A stretch of 64,000 bases of DNA from Protonemura montana (Eukaryota; Arthropoda; Insecta; Plecoptera; Nemouridae), in assembly GCA_947568835.1 (NCBI GenBank), contig OX387604.1, positions 20,489,076 to 20,553,075 on the forward strand. Direction: 5' to 3'. Position 1 is the first letter of the stretch; each line of letters starts with the position of its first letter. Under the pieces are notes generated by a model, which saw only the letters and a program-made list of their open reading frames with translations, was not told where the DNA came from and searched no databases. The position numbers and the translations under genes are program-made. Of this stretch, positions 24,301 to 35,600 are shown in pieces.

Positions 24301-26435
24301 GTACAATCAGTTTTACTTGGTGCCTGGCCTGAGAAATGGTGTGAGAAAAGGAAGAGCCACATTCAAAATTTATATCATGTTGGTGTTTTTCTACATATCT
24401 ATTTTGGTATTAGCGAGCCGTGCAATCTATTTTCCGTTGTACTTACATTACTTGTTTTTAGGCTTGCTTCGATGTCCGGGAAGCCAGTGCATTTTGGACG
24501 CGGATGTCGCTTCTAAGAGATGATGATATAAAACTCGAGTGGTTGTCTACGCATCCAAACGACAAGAAACGTAGGGATTCCCTAGATGTTTTGACTCCAG
24601 CTGCTATCAAGCTGCGGACACAATGTGATGTAAGTTGACACTTACCTCAGTTTGAGGGAGATGTCAAAAATATGGGAAAAAACATTTACAACTAGGTTTT
24701 AAATGCTAAGTAAAAAACAAGTAATTTTCCCCTTGTTTTTCACCTTATGTCTGTTATATTATCAAGGGTGATATCAAGGGTGATAGCACCCTTGATAGCA
24801 CAACTACTATCGCCCCTTGATAAAGTAACGGGTACAGTTACGAAATGTGGGGAAAATTAGTTGTGTTCTACCAAATATTCAAAACCCAGTAGCAAATAGA
24901 TTTTTTTTTAAACTAGTACCATAAATTAATGAGGTACAGGTATTTAAAGTCAATGTTAAACGTATGTCGCGAAATGGAGGCTGCCATTGTTCAAGTTCCG
25001 CATCTTGTATCGCGATGCTAGTCTTGCTCTCGCTGCACACAGTTACCCTATGGAGGAAATTGCAACTTCTCGCAATTTAGTCAATTTGAATCGGTCATAG
25101 AAAACCCGCGTTATAAAAATACAAATGACTTCTTCTGATTTACACATTTACAGCACTGGAATAATCAATTTGTGTAATCACCAAAGTTGTAATCAAGTTG
25201 TAATCACCATAGTTTTAATTTCGATGACTGGTAGAGAACACACTCATTTTGTTAGGATGGGATTGAATGGAAGGAAATAAAACACAGCTCATGTTGTATG
25301 AATGTTGTTCAGGCCATGTATGACTCAGAAAAGCAAAAAATTACCGTCCCTACTAGGTATTATGGAATACAGTGGGAATAGAGATATGTACCACGCACAA
25401 GCCCATCCATCAAAGTTTGTAAGTTCGTGTCATTTTACGTCACTATGGGAGCAAATCTGCATCGTCCTCATGATACCAAGGTTTCTGTTTTGGCCATCGA
25501 AATCCTTCCAGCTGCATCAAAATAATCAACATTGGTAATTAACTTATTTCCTATTCTTGTTATTGCTGACTTGCCTGGACAAGTTACCCATTAAAAAGGT
25601 CGGGAGTTTGGTAGATTGACTACCTTGGTTGGGAGGTAACAGATCCCATTAATAGATAGAAGTTAAAGCTGAGTTACAAAAACATTTTTTTCTTCTTAAA
25701 ATTGGAAAAGTATTAAAAGAGAAGTGTCTCATAAACAGACACCAAAGGAAGTTTTTGAGTTTTTCTTGTATCTTCAAATTGACATACTTTGACCATTGGG
25801 ATGAAATAGAAATATCTAGAAGTTGCAAACAAACCATTTTGTGCACATTGCGGATCCTCATTTTACTGAGCAAGCCAGCTACTGATAACAAAACTGGTTT
25901 ATCATATGGAGTTTTAGGCCCACTACGTGTAGTGACATGTGATGTCCCAGAGTCCATTTGTCGCGTTTAATTGCAAAACGCCGCCGTTTGACGGTTTATT
26001 CAAATTTATTGATATGCAAGAAGTTTCCATTTACACCACCAGGTGATCTAGCGAAACTAGGGCGCAACACAACAAGATGCGGAACTTGGCCAATGGCAGC
26101 CTCCATTGCGCGCCCCGCGTTTAATATGGAGTTGAAAAATCTGAATACTCTTTAATCGATGCTTGTACTGAGGTTAGATAAAGTAGACATTAGTCTAAAA
26201 ACTAGGGCAAAAATATCTTTGCTACATATTTCAGAGAGAAAATTTAAATTGCCATCTTAGAATAAAATTGCATCTGAATCATATTTCTAACACTTTCTAC
26301 TTGAAGTTTTTTTTTTCAGGAAAGTGAATCCAAGTATTTTGATTGTTTCAGTGTCCAGAGCTGCCTAAACTGGACCCTCGCATCTTGCTGAATGAAATAG
26401 CCAAGAAAATTGAAATCAAACCAAAAGTGGACTAG
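21382..26435 (+). CDS. OMA1: OMA1-type mitochondrial M48 zinc metallopeptidase, seven exons
   Basis: OMA1 is an inner-mitochondrial-membrane protease that responds to stress and cleaves targets such as OPA1. Exons: 21382-21790, 22429-22568, 22679-22855, 23131-23238, 23673-23873, 24462-24629, 26352-26435. Phases agree and give 428 residues, shorter than the human protein. The N terminus is basic and poor in acids, as in a transit peptide. A PPPLLFIIRPIAKLIAIYFG block and RQWWAILPPEKK match the family, followed by a membrane segment at about 138-150 and THMEQDPITGR. The zinc motif HEMSH is at 268-272, and Glu332 with Asp336 (EVEAD) gives the third ligand. EWLSTHP near the C terminus is also conserved. 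All introns are GT-AG except the fifth, whose donor appears to be AAG then GCTAGT. A poly(A) signal follows at 26538. Confidence 0.95.
23874..24461 (+). other. OMA1 intron 5 with apparent GC-AG borders
   Basis: The upstream exon ends KLAAK (AAG at 23871-23873) and the next bases are GCTAGT. The next exon begins after TTTTTAG with Ala-Cys-Phe-Asp. Joining at the GC donor gives LAAKACFD, as in the family. The nearest GT (at 23878) would shift the frame. Confidence 0.65.
24682..24900. mobile_element. Short inverted-repeat element (MITE), diverged copy, in OMA1 intron 6
   Basis: The left end reads ACTAGGTTTTAAATGCTAAG and the right end is its diverged reverse complement (ATTCAAAACCCAG). The interior has GTACAGTTACGAAATG, shared with copies at 44.3 and 50.3 kb. 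It contains a perfect 11-bp palindrome, TATCAAGGGTG / CACCCTTGATA, at 24772-24797. Confidence 0.65.
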
Positions 26436-29400
26436 CCCTTGCCAGAACTAAATATTTATAGAAGCTGTACATCAATTGTTGCTGGGAAAGAAGCTTCTTC
26501 TGATTGTGATCAAAAAGCTTTAACATTTACCCTAATTAATAAACACTACCTATGTTCTTTGTTTGTTAAACATTTTTATTTTTATTGTGTTTAGTATTTT
26601 TACACCAATCACACATCAAAGACAAAAATACATGTAGGTTTTATTTTAGTTGCATGAATCTTGACCGGAAAATAGTTGCCTTTCTCAGTTTCCAAGTTGC
26701 ACAAATAAGTGAAGCATTAATTGGCAAAGTATAATCTCATTTTATGGCTTTAATACCTTAGGCTTCCAAGTTTCAATGCTGTCTTTTTGCAAGATTTTAT
26801 CGTAAGTTATGTACTACTTGCAGAATTTAGATGCATTTAATTATAGTTTTTACAGCTCACACCAATGGACAAACATGGATAAGTACATCGAGTACTGACG
26901 AGAGTGATAGTTGACTCGTTAATATATAGTAATCAATTCGCTGCACTGCTTTTCTCAAACACCAAGAAAATAGTTAAGAAAGTAGATTAACAGAGATCAT
27001 CATTGATATCTAGAGTGCTTACAGATATTTTCTATAATAGTTCATCAAATAAAATGCATCATACTACAGTTTACAGTTTAAAGTAATACCTTTTCAATGA
27101 TTTGACCAAAGGGTTTGACCGAGCATCATGAAATTCAAACACATTGTTTACAATAATGGAAAGCCAAATTTACATCATCTCAATCAAGAACCGGTTTTCC
27201 TGCCGTTGTCATCAAATCAAGACACCATTCCGTTTTAATTAATTTTATGAAGATGAATGTTACAACAAACCATCTATCTTCGAAATTGATCCTTTTACGT
27301 GTATACATAGAATCATAGATTAGAATATAACATTGATGGACATATATGATATATAGAATATAACATTGATTAACATATATGATATATAGAATATTAAAAC
27401 CTGCAACAACTAATTTTGCTCCACTCACAGCCAAGGACTTCAAATGCTAATTCAAAATCAACCTATTCAGTCTTTTGAATGGGAACATCCTCCACCTACT
27501 TAATTTCCAACCTCAAGCCCTTGTTTTTAATGACAATTTACCACTTGGAAAGGTTTGAAATTTAAGATATTTGTTGGATCCAAAATAAAACATCTGATTA
27601 CACAAACATTCAAAAACCCTGTCCTTTCCAAAGAGATTGACACCGCAATGCTGTCCGAGACAATCATACACGGATTTCACGGCTTTACAATTATATCAAC
27701 TAACACCAATAAGTGTTTTATCACATTGAACGATTGCACATTGACGATAACGATCACATCGCTCATTGAACGAGGACTTATGAGTAACATTTAACATATT
27801 GCATAACTAATGTTAGGACTCCCATCATCTCCAACTGAGCATGATTATGGTATAGGGACTATTTTCATGCTTTATTTTTTAAGACACGTTTAAATGCCAT
27901 CCTTAAGTTCCAATTATTGAGTAGTTATGATACAAAATAGATTATTTGGACTTGGAGTTGAAAAGATCTGCCAGAACCAAGACGCATGGATACAAGGAGA
28001 TTGATTTGATTTTCTTGCTCTGAAAGCCATAGAAAAGCCATGTTATAAAATTTTGTGGGAGATTTGTGGAAGTAATCTACTTGTTTGTTGTTGATTTCCC
28101 TCTTTTGTGCAGTAATTGTGACTATTGATACAAATATTGCACTTTTACTTATAATCTTAAAGAAAAAGTACTGTCCAAATAACACATATATAACATATAT
28201 AACATATAACATATAGATACTACCACAACACAAATACTCTAACTTAACCAACTTAATACAGAGAGAACGTTTCTACCCTGTATTGTCATATTATTTAAAC
28301 AACCGATTAAATATTAAAATTGTCTACAACAAATACCTCTGTGAGAGCATCAAATTAGCATATAGAACTGTAAGAAAATTAATTTTTATAAAAGTAGGTA
28401 CAGTCATTTTGTATGACTTTGATCAAATGCACAGAATCTTTACTCTAAATTTGAGGAATTTCTTGAATTAATTTAATTTACTTTAGCTATCAAGCAATTC
28501 TAGTCCAACATCAGTAAATAAATGAAAAAAATATCACGGGTGACAGCAACAAATCGTTAATTTGTAGGAAAAATTCAAGCCCTAACGATTTCATTTCAAA
28601 AATATCAAAGACCAACTTCAAAATTGAATAGTAAATTGATTTTCCTCAAAAAAACCGAGTCCTTGCTATTTTATAATGTAATCTTATGCTTTACGTTGCA
28701 AGATCGGTTTGAATGTATTTTTGCAGAACAATTTCAGACTTTCAGAGTTTTCCTACTAATAGAGTAATTTGGCAACTTCAAGCATTTACAATTACAATAA
28801 AATTTTAAAATTTTCAGTAAAACGTTTCAAAATAAGAATGTTCTTTTGGAGAGGAAAATGATCCTATAGGAAATGAAAACGTTACATGCCATACAGTCAA
28901 GGTGGTGTAAACGGGTAAATTTACGCCTTAATTCACTGACAATAAGTACCTACGTAACAACATACACACATCCACAGTAACGACAACTATAGTAACAACA
29001 ACAATAACAACAACTACAGTAACAACAAGAATACCAATTAAAAAAACATCAGAAATGATGGATCAGAAAATAAATCAAAATAAAGTTTGTGGTATTTCGA
29101 ATTCCGACAAAAAATAGCACAACAAAATAAGATAAGAAATAAGAAAGAAAAAATAGCTTCTACTTGAGCCCCCAATGCCTCCCCCCCACTCGAAATGATT
29201 TTTAAAAACTTAAAAATAAAGAAAATGTCCTTTAGTAAATAGGGCATGGTAATCGTAAGAAATAATAAATATGAGGAAGACATTAAAGGAACACATTTGG
29301 AAAAAACTGAGCTGAATTCGTTGCAATGTAAGCTGCCTTAAGAATGGTATGGGCTAGAAGTTGTCTAAATCTAGGATGCTTTGGTCACTTCTCAGCGGGT

Positions 29401-29654
29401 AAAATCATCGATGGTAAGATTTTACCCTCCGCTATTTTTAAACAGACTGACTAACATTTTCAATGTGGTGTGAATTTGTAACACCTTCATTTCGGTAAGC
29501 TTCACAAATCAAGTATCCATTCTCACATTTGCTATCATCTAGTTTCTTGGAATTCCTATTAAAAAAAACCAATAAAAATTAGAAAACACAATCAAAATAA
29601 GAACAACAATTAGAAACCATTTAAACCATCACAACTCAAGTAATAAGGGGAAAC
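26436..29654. other. 3.2 kb between convergent OMA1 and GPCR genes
   Basis: Contains the OMA1 3' UTR with AATAAA at 26538-26543, an imperfect tandem of about 40 bp (27322-27393, ATATGATATATAGAATAT units), an AACATATAT short repeat at 28185-28217 and an AACAAC-rich stretch at 28980-29030. No supportable gene was seen. Confidence 0.5.
26538..26543 (+). promoter_or_regulatory. OMA1 poly(A) signal
   Basis: AATAAA lies about 100 bases after the TAG stop of exon 7. Confidence 0.65.
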
Positions 29655-32600
29655 TTAAAGAGCTGTTTCACAGTCTTCCACCGCCTCGTCTTCATCTATT
29701 ATATCGATTTTTTGGATTTTTTCTGGGTTTTCAATGTGTGGTTTTTGTTCTGTTAGTTGAACCACCTCAGTTGGGTTGATGTTGGTGCTTGAGGTTGTGG
29801 TTGAACCTCGATGCTGGAGGAGTCTTGCTGAGACAGTGGACTCGCGACGACGGTACTGTCTGGTGCTGGTGACTTGAGTTCTTCCTCGACACTCCCGAGA
29901 TTGAGTTGGATTAGATGTCAAAGATGTGTCCTCTTTACAGCACATTCTTCTATACAATATTTTCAAACGCTTCCGAAACTTTTTTGAAATTGCACAGTAG
30001 ATGAAAGGGTTTATGCAAGCATGAAAAAAGGGTAGAAAGTTGACCACTAAGCGAATGACATACGCGTATCCTGAATAACCGAGCACGCCGTGTTTGACCA
30101 ATACAAACATTACAATATTTGGGCCCCAGCAAAGGTGAAACATTGTGATTACTAGCACCAGCATTTTGATGACCTGCAAGAAAACAATGTTATTTATTGC
30201 AGTGCGTTGCTTATATTTGCTAATGATTCCCGGCAAAACTAACTTCTTTGGAGCAAACAAGTTATTTTTCTACCTAGATGATAGGTAAGTACCTGTGTCC
30301 TGTATTTATGTAATTAATGGTAGGGAGGTGACAGTAAAGCCAAATGATTATCAAATCAAAGATTCTATGTAGCCATGCAAATATAAACAAAGAGTTACAA
30401 TCTTCTCAGCAACATTGGCAAAAACTTCGTCAAAGTTGAACCTCACTGATAAATCTCACTGATGAAGCTCACTGATCTCTAAAATCTAATTTAAATTGCA
30501 AATGCTTGCAATGCGCGGGGTATTTTATTATTAGAAACACTTCTACCCTCTCAAAAGTTGATGTCCTAACGGTAGCTCAAAATGTGTCCAGGTAGCTCAA
30601 TTGGTTCGAGTCCCCGTTTGGGCGAGGGTAGTAGTGTTCCTAATAATCACTGATATATTTCACTGATGAAGCTGCTAGTTATTTGACAGCGACAGAATTC
30701 ATAAGAATAAAGATTCCTACTCCGATTTCGGTTCTAAATTCAAAATGTAAAACTACTAATTCCGATTTCCATCCCACCAGTCAAGATTAAAATTCTGCTT
30801 TTGATTCTGCCGTTTAAAATAAAAACTATAATACAAAAAATTATTCCCGGTTTTTAACATTTGGCACTATGTTAGAAGCATTATTATACAATAAAAATGT
30901 TCCCTTCCTTTGACTTTGAGCATATATTCCGAAACCCTTTTTTAGCCATTAAGTCATTAGAATAGCCATTAGAATAGCCATTAGCCATTCAATTCAAAAT
31001 ACATTTAAAATCTTCTCTGACAAATCATCAATTACAAAGATGGCAACTGCCCTTCTCCAAATTTGGCTAAACCATTGTGAACTTACTGTACATTACTTTA
31101 TGTTCTCTAAGTTATAATTCGATTCTAGTAATGCAACCAAATGGTTGGCTAAAACCGTTGGATGGATAAAAGTTAGTACAGCAACTTCATTCGCCTTGGT
31201 TATGAACCTTTTGGCAGCATGGATTTGTGGAAGAATGTCGTTGTTCGCGTTGTACCGTTCTTCGGAAGGGACGTAAAATCGATGGCCCATTGGTGCTCTT
31301 CGACAGGAGTAGGCTATTTGACGGTACTTAGCACCTCAAGAATTCTAATTTAAAGTCCCCGCGTACAAACTTTGTTGTCACTCTTCCCGGAATCCCGTTT
31401 ATCTATGAAAGATCAGCGATGTTGTTAAAATAACGTGCTATCATTACCTGTTTTCTAGCAGTTTTGATTTCGTCGAACCTTTTTGTGTTCTTCTCTGTTA
31501 CTTGTTTTGCTTCAATTGCAAGCTGATCTTCCCGCGTAGTTTCTTCGTTTGCTGGCTCGTCGACCACCTCGATGTCCGGGGCACTGCTCGGTCCTGCAGT
31601 CGGCTCTGTTTCACGACGAGCCTGACTTTCCATTTCCCGGTCTGGAGGTCCGCTTTTCTTTTTGTCTTTGGACTCCTTGCACTTGCTCTTACAGGTCCTG
31701 AAATGATCATCCATTATTATCTGCTCAGTCATGATCACACCACTATCCCCGCTGCCATAATAGAGTTATTATGCGTCCGTAAATAATATCTCTTTGTTGT
31801 TTTGAAAATAAAAACACCGCTAAGTGCGACCTCAATATGACACGGCATCCCACGCGGTATCCCACGCGAGGTTGTGTGGGGATCGTGGTTCAGATGCTTT
31901 TCAACGATGTATCGACAAAAAATAGTCAATCTTATTAGTACGGTCAATTTTATTATTTTTTACAAAGTTTCCACAGTGAATGATTATTATTCGAGTTTAG
32001 TGCTAGACCGTCGTGATCGCGAATAAATTAACTGGCGGAAAATAAAATAGGACAGAAATCTCGATGATATTCGGAATGTAATGAGATGATTGAGTGCCCG
32101 AAGCTCAGGCTGTACTCAAGCATCGAGCTGCGATGCTTGGCATTTTGATCTCCCTGCTCCCGTCCGTTCATAGTTACATATGTCCAATTGTGTTCGTTCA
32201 GGAACGCCAAGTTCCGAAGGTCATATGAATCCAAGATTTTACAGGTACTATCTTGATGTATGCAACAAGTTTATCTTGATTTAATCGAAACGTTGAAAGT
32301 GTTTTATCATATTTTGTGACGAGGTGACGGTTTTGAAAATAAAAACACCGCTAAGTGCGACCACAATATGACACGGCATCCCACGCGGTATCCCACGCGA
32401 GGTTGTGTGGGGATCGTGGTTCAGATGTTACTGAACCACGATCAGTTGTTTCAGATGTGACTCAAGTTTTGGGGCAAGATTCGTGTGGTATGCGTAGTCT
32501 TCATGGGGATTCTAGCAGCTGGGCCTCCTGGGTCTTTTGAGCCCATGTAGTCTTGCGATGTCTCAAGGTAAAACATAATAAATGTGTGTCTAGTCGCATC

Positions 32601-35600
32601 TTTCTTTGGTTGTTTTTGCTACGGTGATTGGTGGGGGGGGGGGGGGGGGGGGGGGGTGAGGGGGCTGAGGGAGCAATTATGAATTTTGCAAATATGAACA
32701 CTTTTGAGGTTTCATTACGACCTAGCTGTCAGGTCCGGGAAAATCCAGCACAACCTCAGCGTTAGCATGAGTAAAAATACTGTAATTTTAATTACATTAA
32801 ATTGATGATGTTAATTGAAAATTAATTGATGTCTTCGTGGAAAATTGCATTTGCCAATGAAATGAATGTACAAGTTTTCATTGTGATTCTATTGAAGTGC
32901 AATTGCAAGCTCCACTGGTTAGGCAACCTGCAGTGCACGGATCGTTGATAAAAAATCTCTAAGCTTGCAGAGAAGATTAATTTCGATGCTATTATACCGG
33001 CCTGGTCCTTGACCTCTCTACTAGCAAGACAAAACTCACATGTTATTATCTTATCAGCATTATTTTCAGTGACCTCAAGGTAAAAAAGGTGCTCTGTAAG
33101 CACGTGGAGATTGTTTTCATCAGTCATTGTTCCCGTCCTCCCAGCACCGAGGTGCCTTTTTCTCCTAATTCAACGACTCAAGTTACGTTCACTAAACATT
33201 GACAAGACTTTTACCGAAGCAGTCGAACAAAAGGAAACATGATCGTCGATAATAACATAGAGGTCACGAAAACCTCTTAAGATTTGACACGACATTTTTG
33301 TAATGAAAGTGTCTCATTTGAGTAGGAAAAGCTGGGAGTTAGAGGCTTGCTTGATGAAAACTTCTCCTGATTTTCAACAAGCAAGCTTTCTTACTTTGTA
33401 GTACGTAACTGTTTGCACAAAATCAAATAAATCTATTTTTGATGCTATAACATCCCTCTTTCAGTTTTCGAGTAATTTAGATTTCTGACAAAAATGGAAA
33501 ATATGCTTTCTTCCGCGACTATAATTCATTCAACAAATTTCGAACACTAATAACACTAACACTGAAAGATAAAACTAGTGTCATTGAAAATTCTGAAATT
33601 TCCCTGGAAAAACACCGAAGCAGAGTCAACTTATTTTCAGTTCACTGTAAAATGTACACAGAAGATTTGGCAAAATCAGCTAAATGTAAACCATGTGTAG
33701 AATACACTATTATTGGCTGAAATGGCTATTCTTGCAAAAAGTCCGCAGATAAAACGTCAGGAGTTGAGTGAAAAAGGTGATCTTTCTTTGAATAAGGTAA
33801 TTAAAAAAAAATCTACTCCCTCCATTTGAGCGGAGCGTCGTTGTCTGCGCAAACAATCCTTTCAAGAGTGAAGAGTGAAGAGTAAAGAATGGTCGCATTG
33901 TACATAGAAGTGGCATAACACAATTGAAACATTTAAGAAGAACGAAAATTGTTAGCTTCTTCAAGGTATCTCAAACTCAACAATAAAACATTTTATCAAT
34001 AGAGAAAGATTTAAAATAAAAACGAAAGCAATGTGTGATTTGGGTGGGTAGGTAGGCAAGGAGGGGGGAGGGAGGGCACTGACAGGCATGCGAACGATTT
34101 GACGCGATGCGACACAAACCAAATCCCAATCAATCGCACGCACACTATCGCACACTAACGCACGCACTTTGTTGACGCAAAGACCCCTCCCCCTCACATG
34201 ATCATACGATCGTGATGAACCCTTTGCTACATTATTACGCACATTTATAAGCTCCCTGTTTAGTTGAAAACCTACTTTTTCAAGAATTCTTTTAGCTATA
34301 GAAAACAGTTTCCTAGGGTTGTAGTTTTCTAACAGGATTAAAATGAATGAAAAGAAACTTGCTACAGATCCACTTGTTGAATATCACGCTAATGTGCGAT
34401 AATCTGTCTTTAATGAGAGATCTCTTACCAGCACATTGCCAGGAAAACTGTTTGTTTATGAAAGGGTGAAATAAGACTGCAGAATTACGCTGTTAGTATC
34501 CCATTACCGCGGGGAGTGACTTCGACACTCGATAAAGAACGATTTAGAGGAGGGGACAAAGTAACGCGTATTATCAAGAGTCACAACAATGTAAATCATT
34601 TTCTTGGTTACACTCAATTAGAACCAGGAAAAAAAATAAAGTAAATTAGAAGAGAATTTAAAATATTCGGCGCATTTCAAAAGCGATTCCTAAATAATAA
34701 TAAATGTAGTAATTTTCAAATCGGCAACTTACTCCTCGCTGTTGGTGAGAAACTGCATTGACTTGGTGCTTCTCCACAACTCTCCTATGACGTATGTATA
34801 GCATACAATCATCACGGATCCAGGAGTCACGAAGAGAAGCACCAACTGATACAAGGAGAATCGTTCACCGTACTCGTCCTTAACGTCGTTGCAGTAATGT
34901 ATTGATACGCTGGTTGAGTTGTTGTAATAGGTCATCGTGTACGTGTCCTGGAACAAAACATCACGTGGACATTTGGATTTCATTTTCCTTCATTTGTTTT
35001 GCGGGAAATCAAACTAAAATATCCAAGAAATGAGGGAGAAATAAATGCTTTTGACAAAAACTATTTAAACTGGGTTTTGAATGTAAAGAACAACTAAATT
35101 TCTCAACGTTTCTAAAAACAATCATAATAAATGCTTTTATCTAATAACGTTACAAATATTTTAGCAAAAATTTACAAAAAACCTGCAATTAGGATGAAAT
35201 CTTATTCAAATTGCAAACGCTTGCAATGCGCGGGGTATTTTATTTTTAACAACTCTATAACCGTCTCAAAAATTGATGTCCAAACGCGGACTCGAACCCC
35301 GATCTCTATCTATCGCGGGTGTTGCTCTGAACCATTGAGCTAATTGGACACAGGGTTTTGTGACGATTTTAGTGTATTTGATGAGAATGACAGTTCTCCA
35401 AGGAGTAGAACCATAATGATGTGAATACTCACAGTCACTCCAATTCGAATGACGCTGTATCACATCACAACCTTTCAAACTCGAATAACTCCAATTTGAC
35501 GTTGAATTCGTTGCTGTATTAGGATGAAATCGTATTTAAATTGCAAATTGCAAATTGCAAATAGCAAAATTGCGCATTGCAAGCGTTTGCAATTTAAATA

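Noticed and set aside
31502-31786. 94-codon plus-strand frame
   Set aside because: Antisense to GPCR exon 4, whose phase, splice sites and charge pattern support the minus strand.
35266-35345. Functional tRNA gene
   Set aside because: A and B boxes and an acceptor stem are visible, but the anticodon arm does not fold well and the segment is repeated inside a mobile element.
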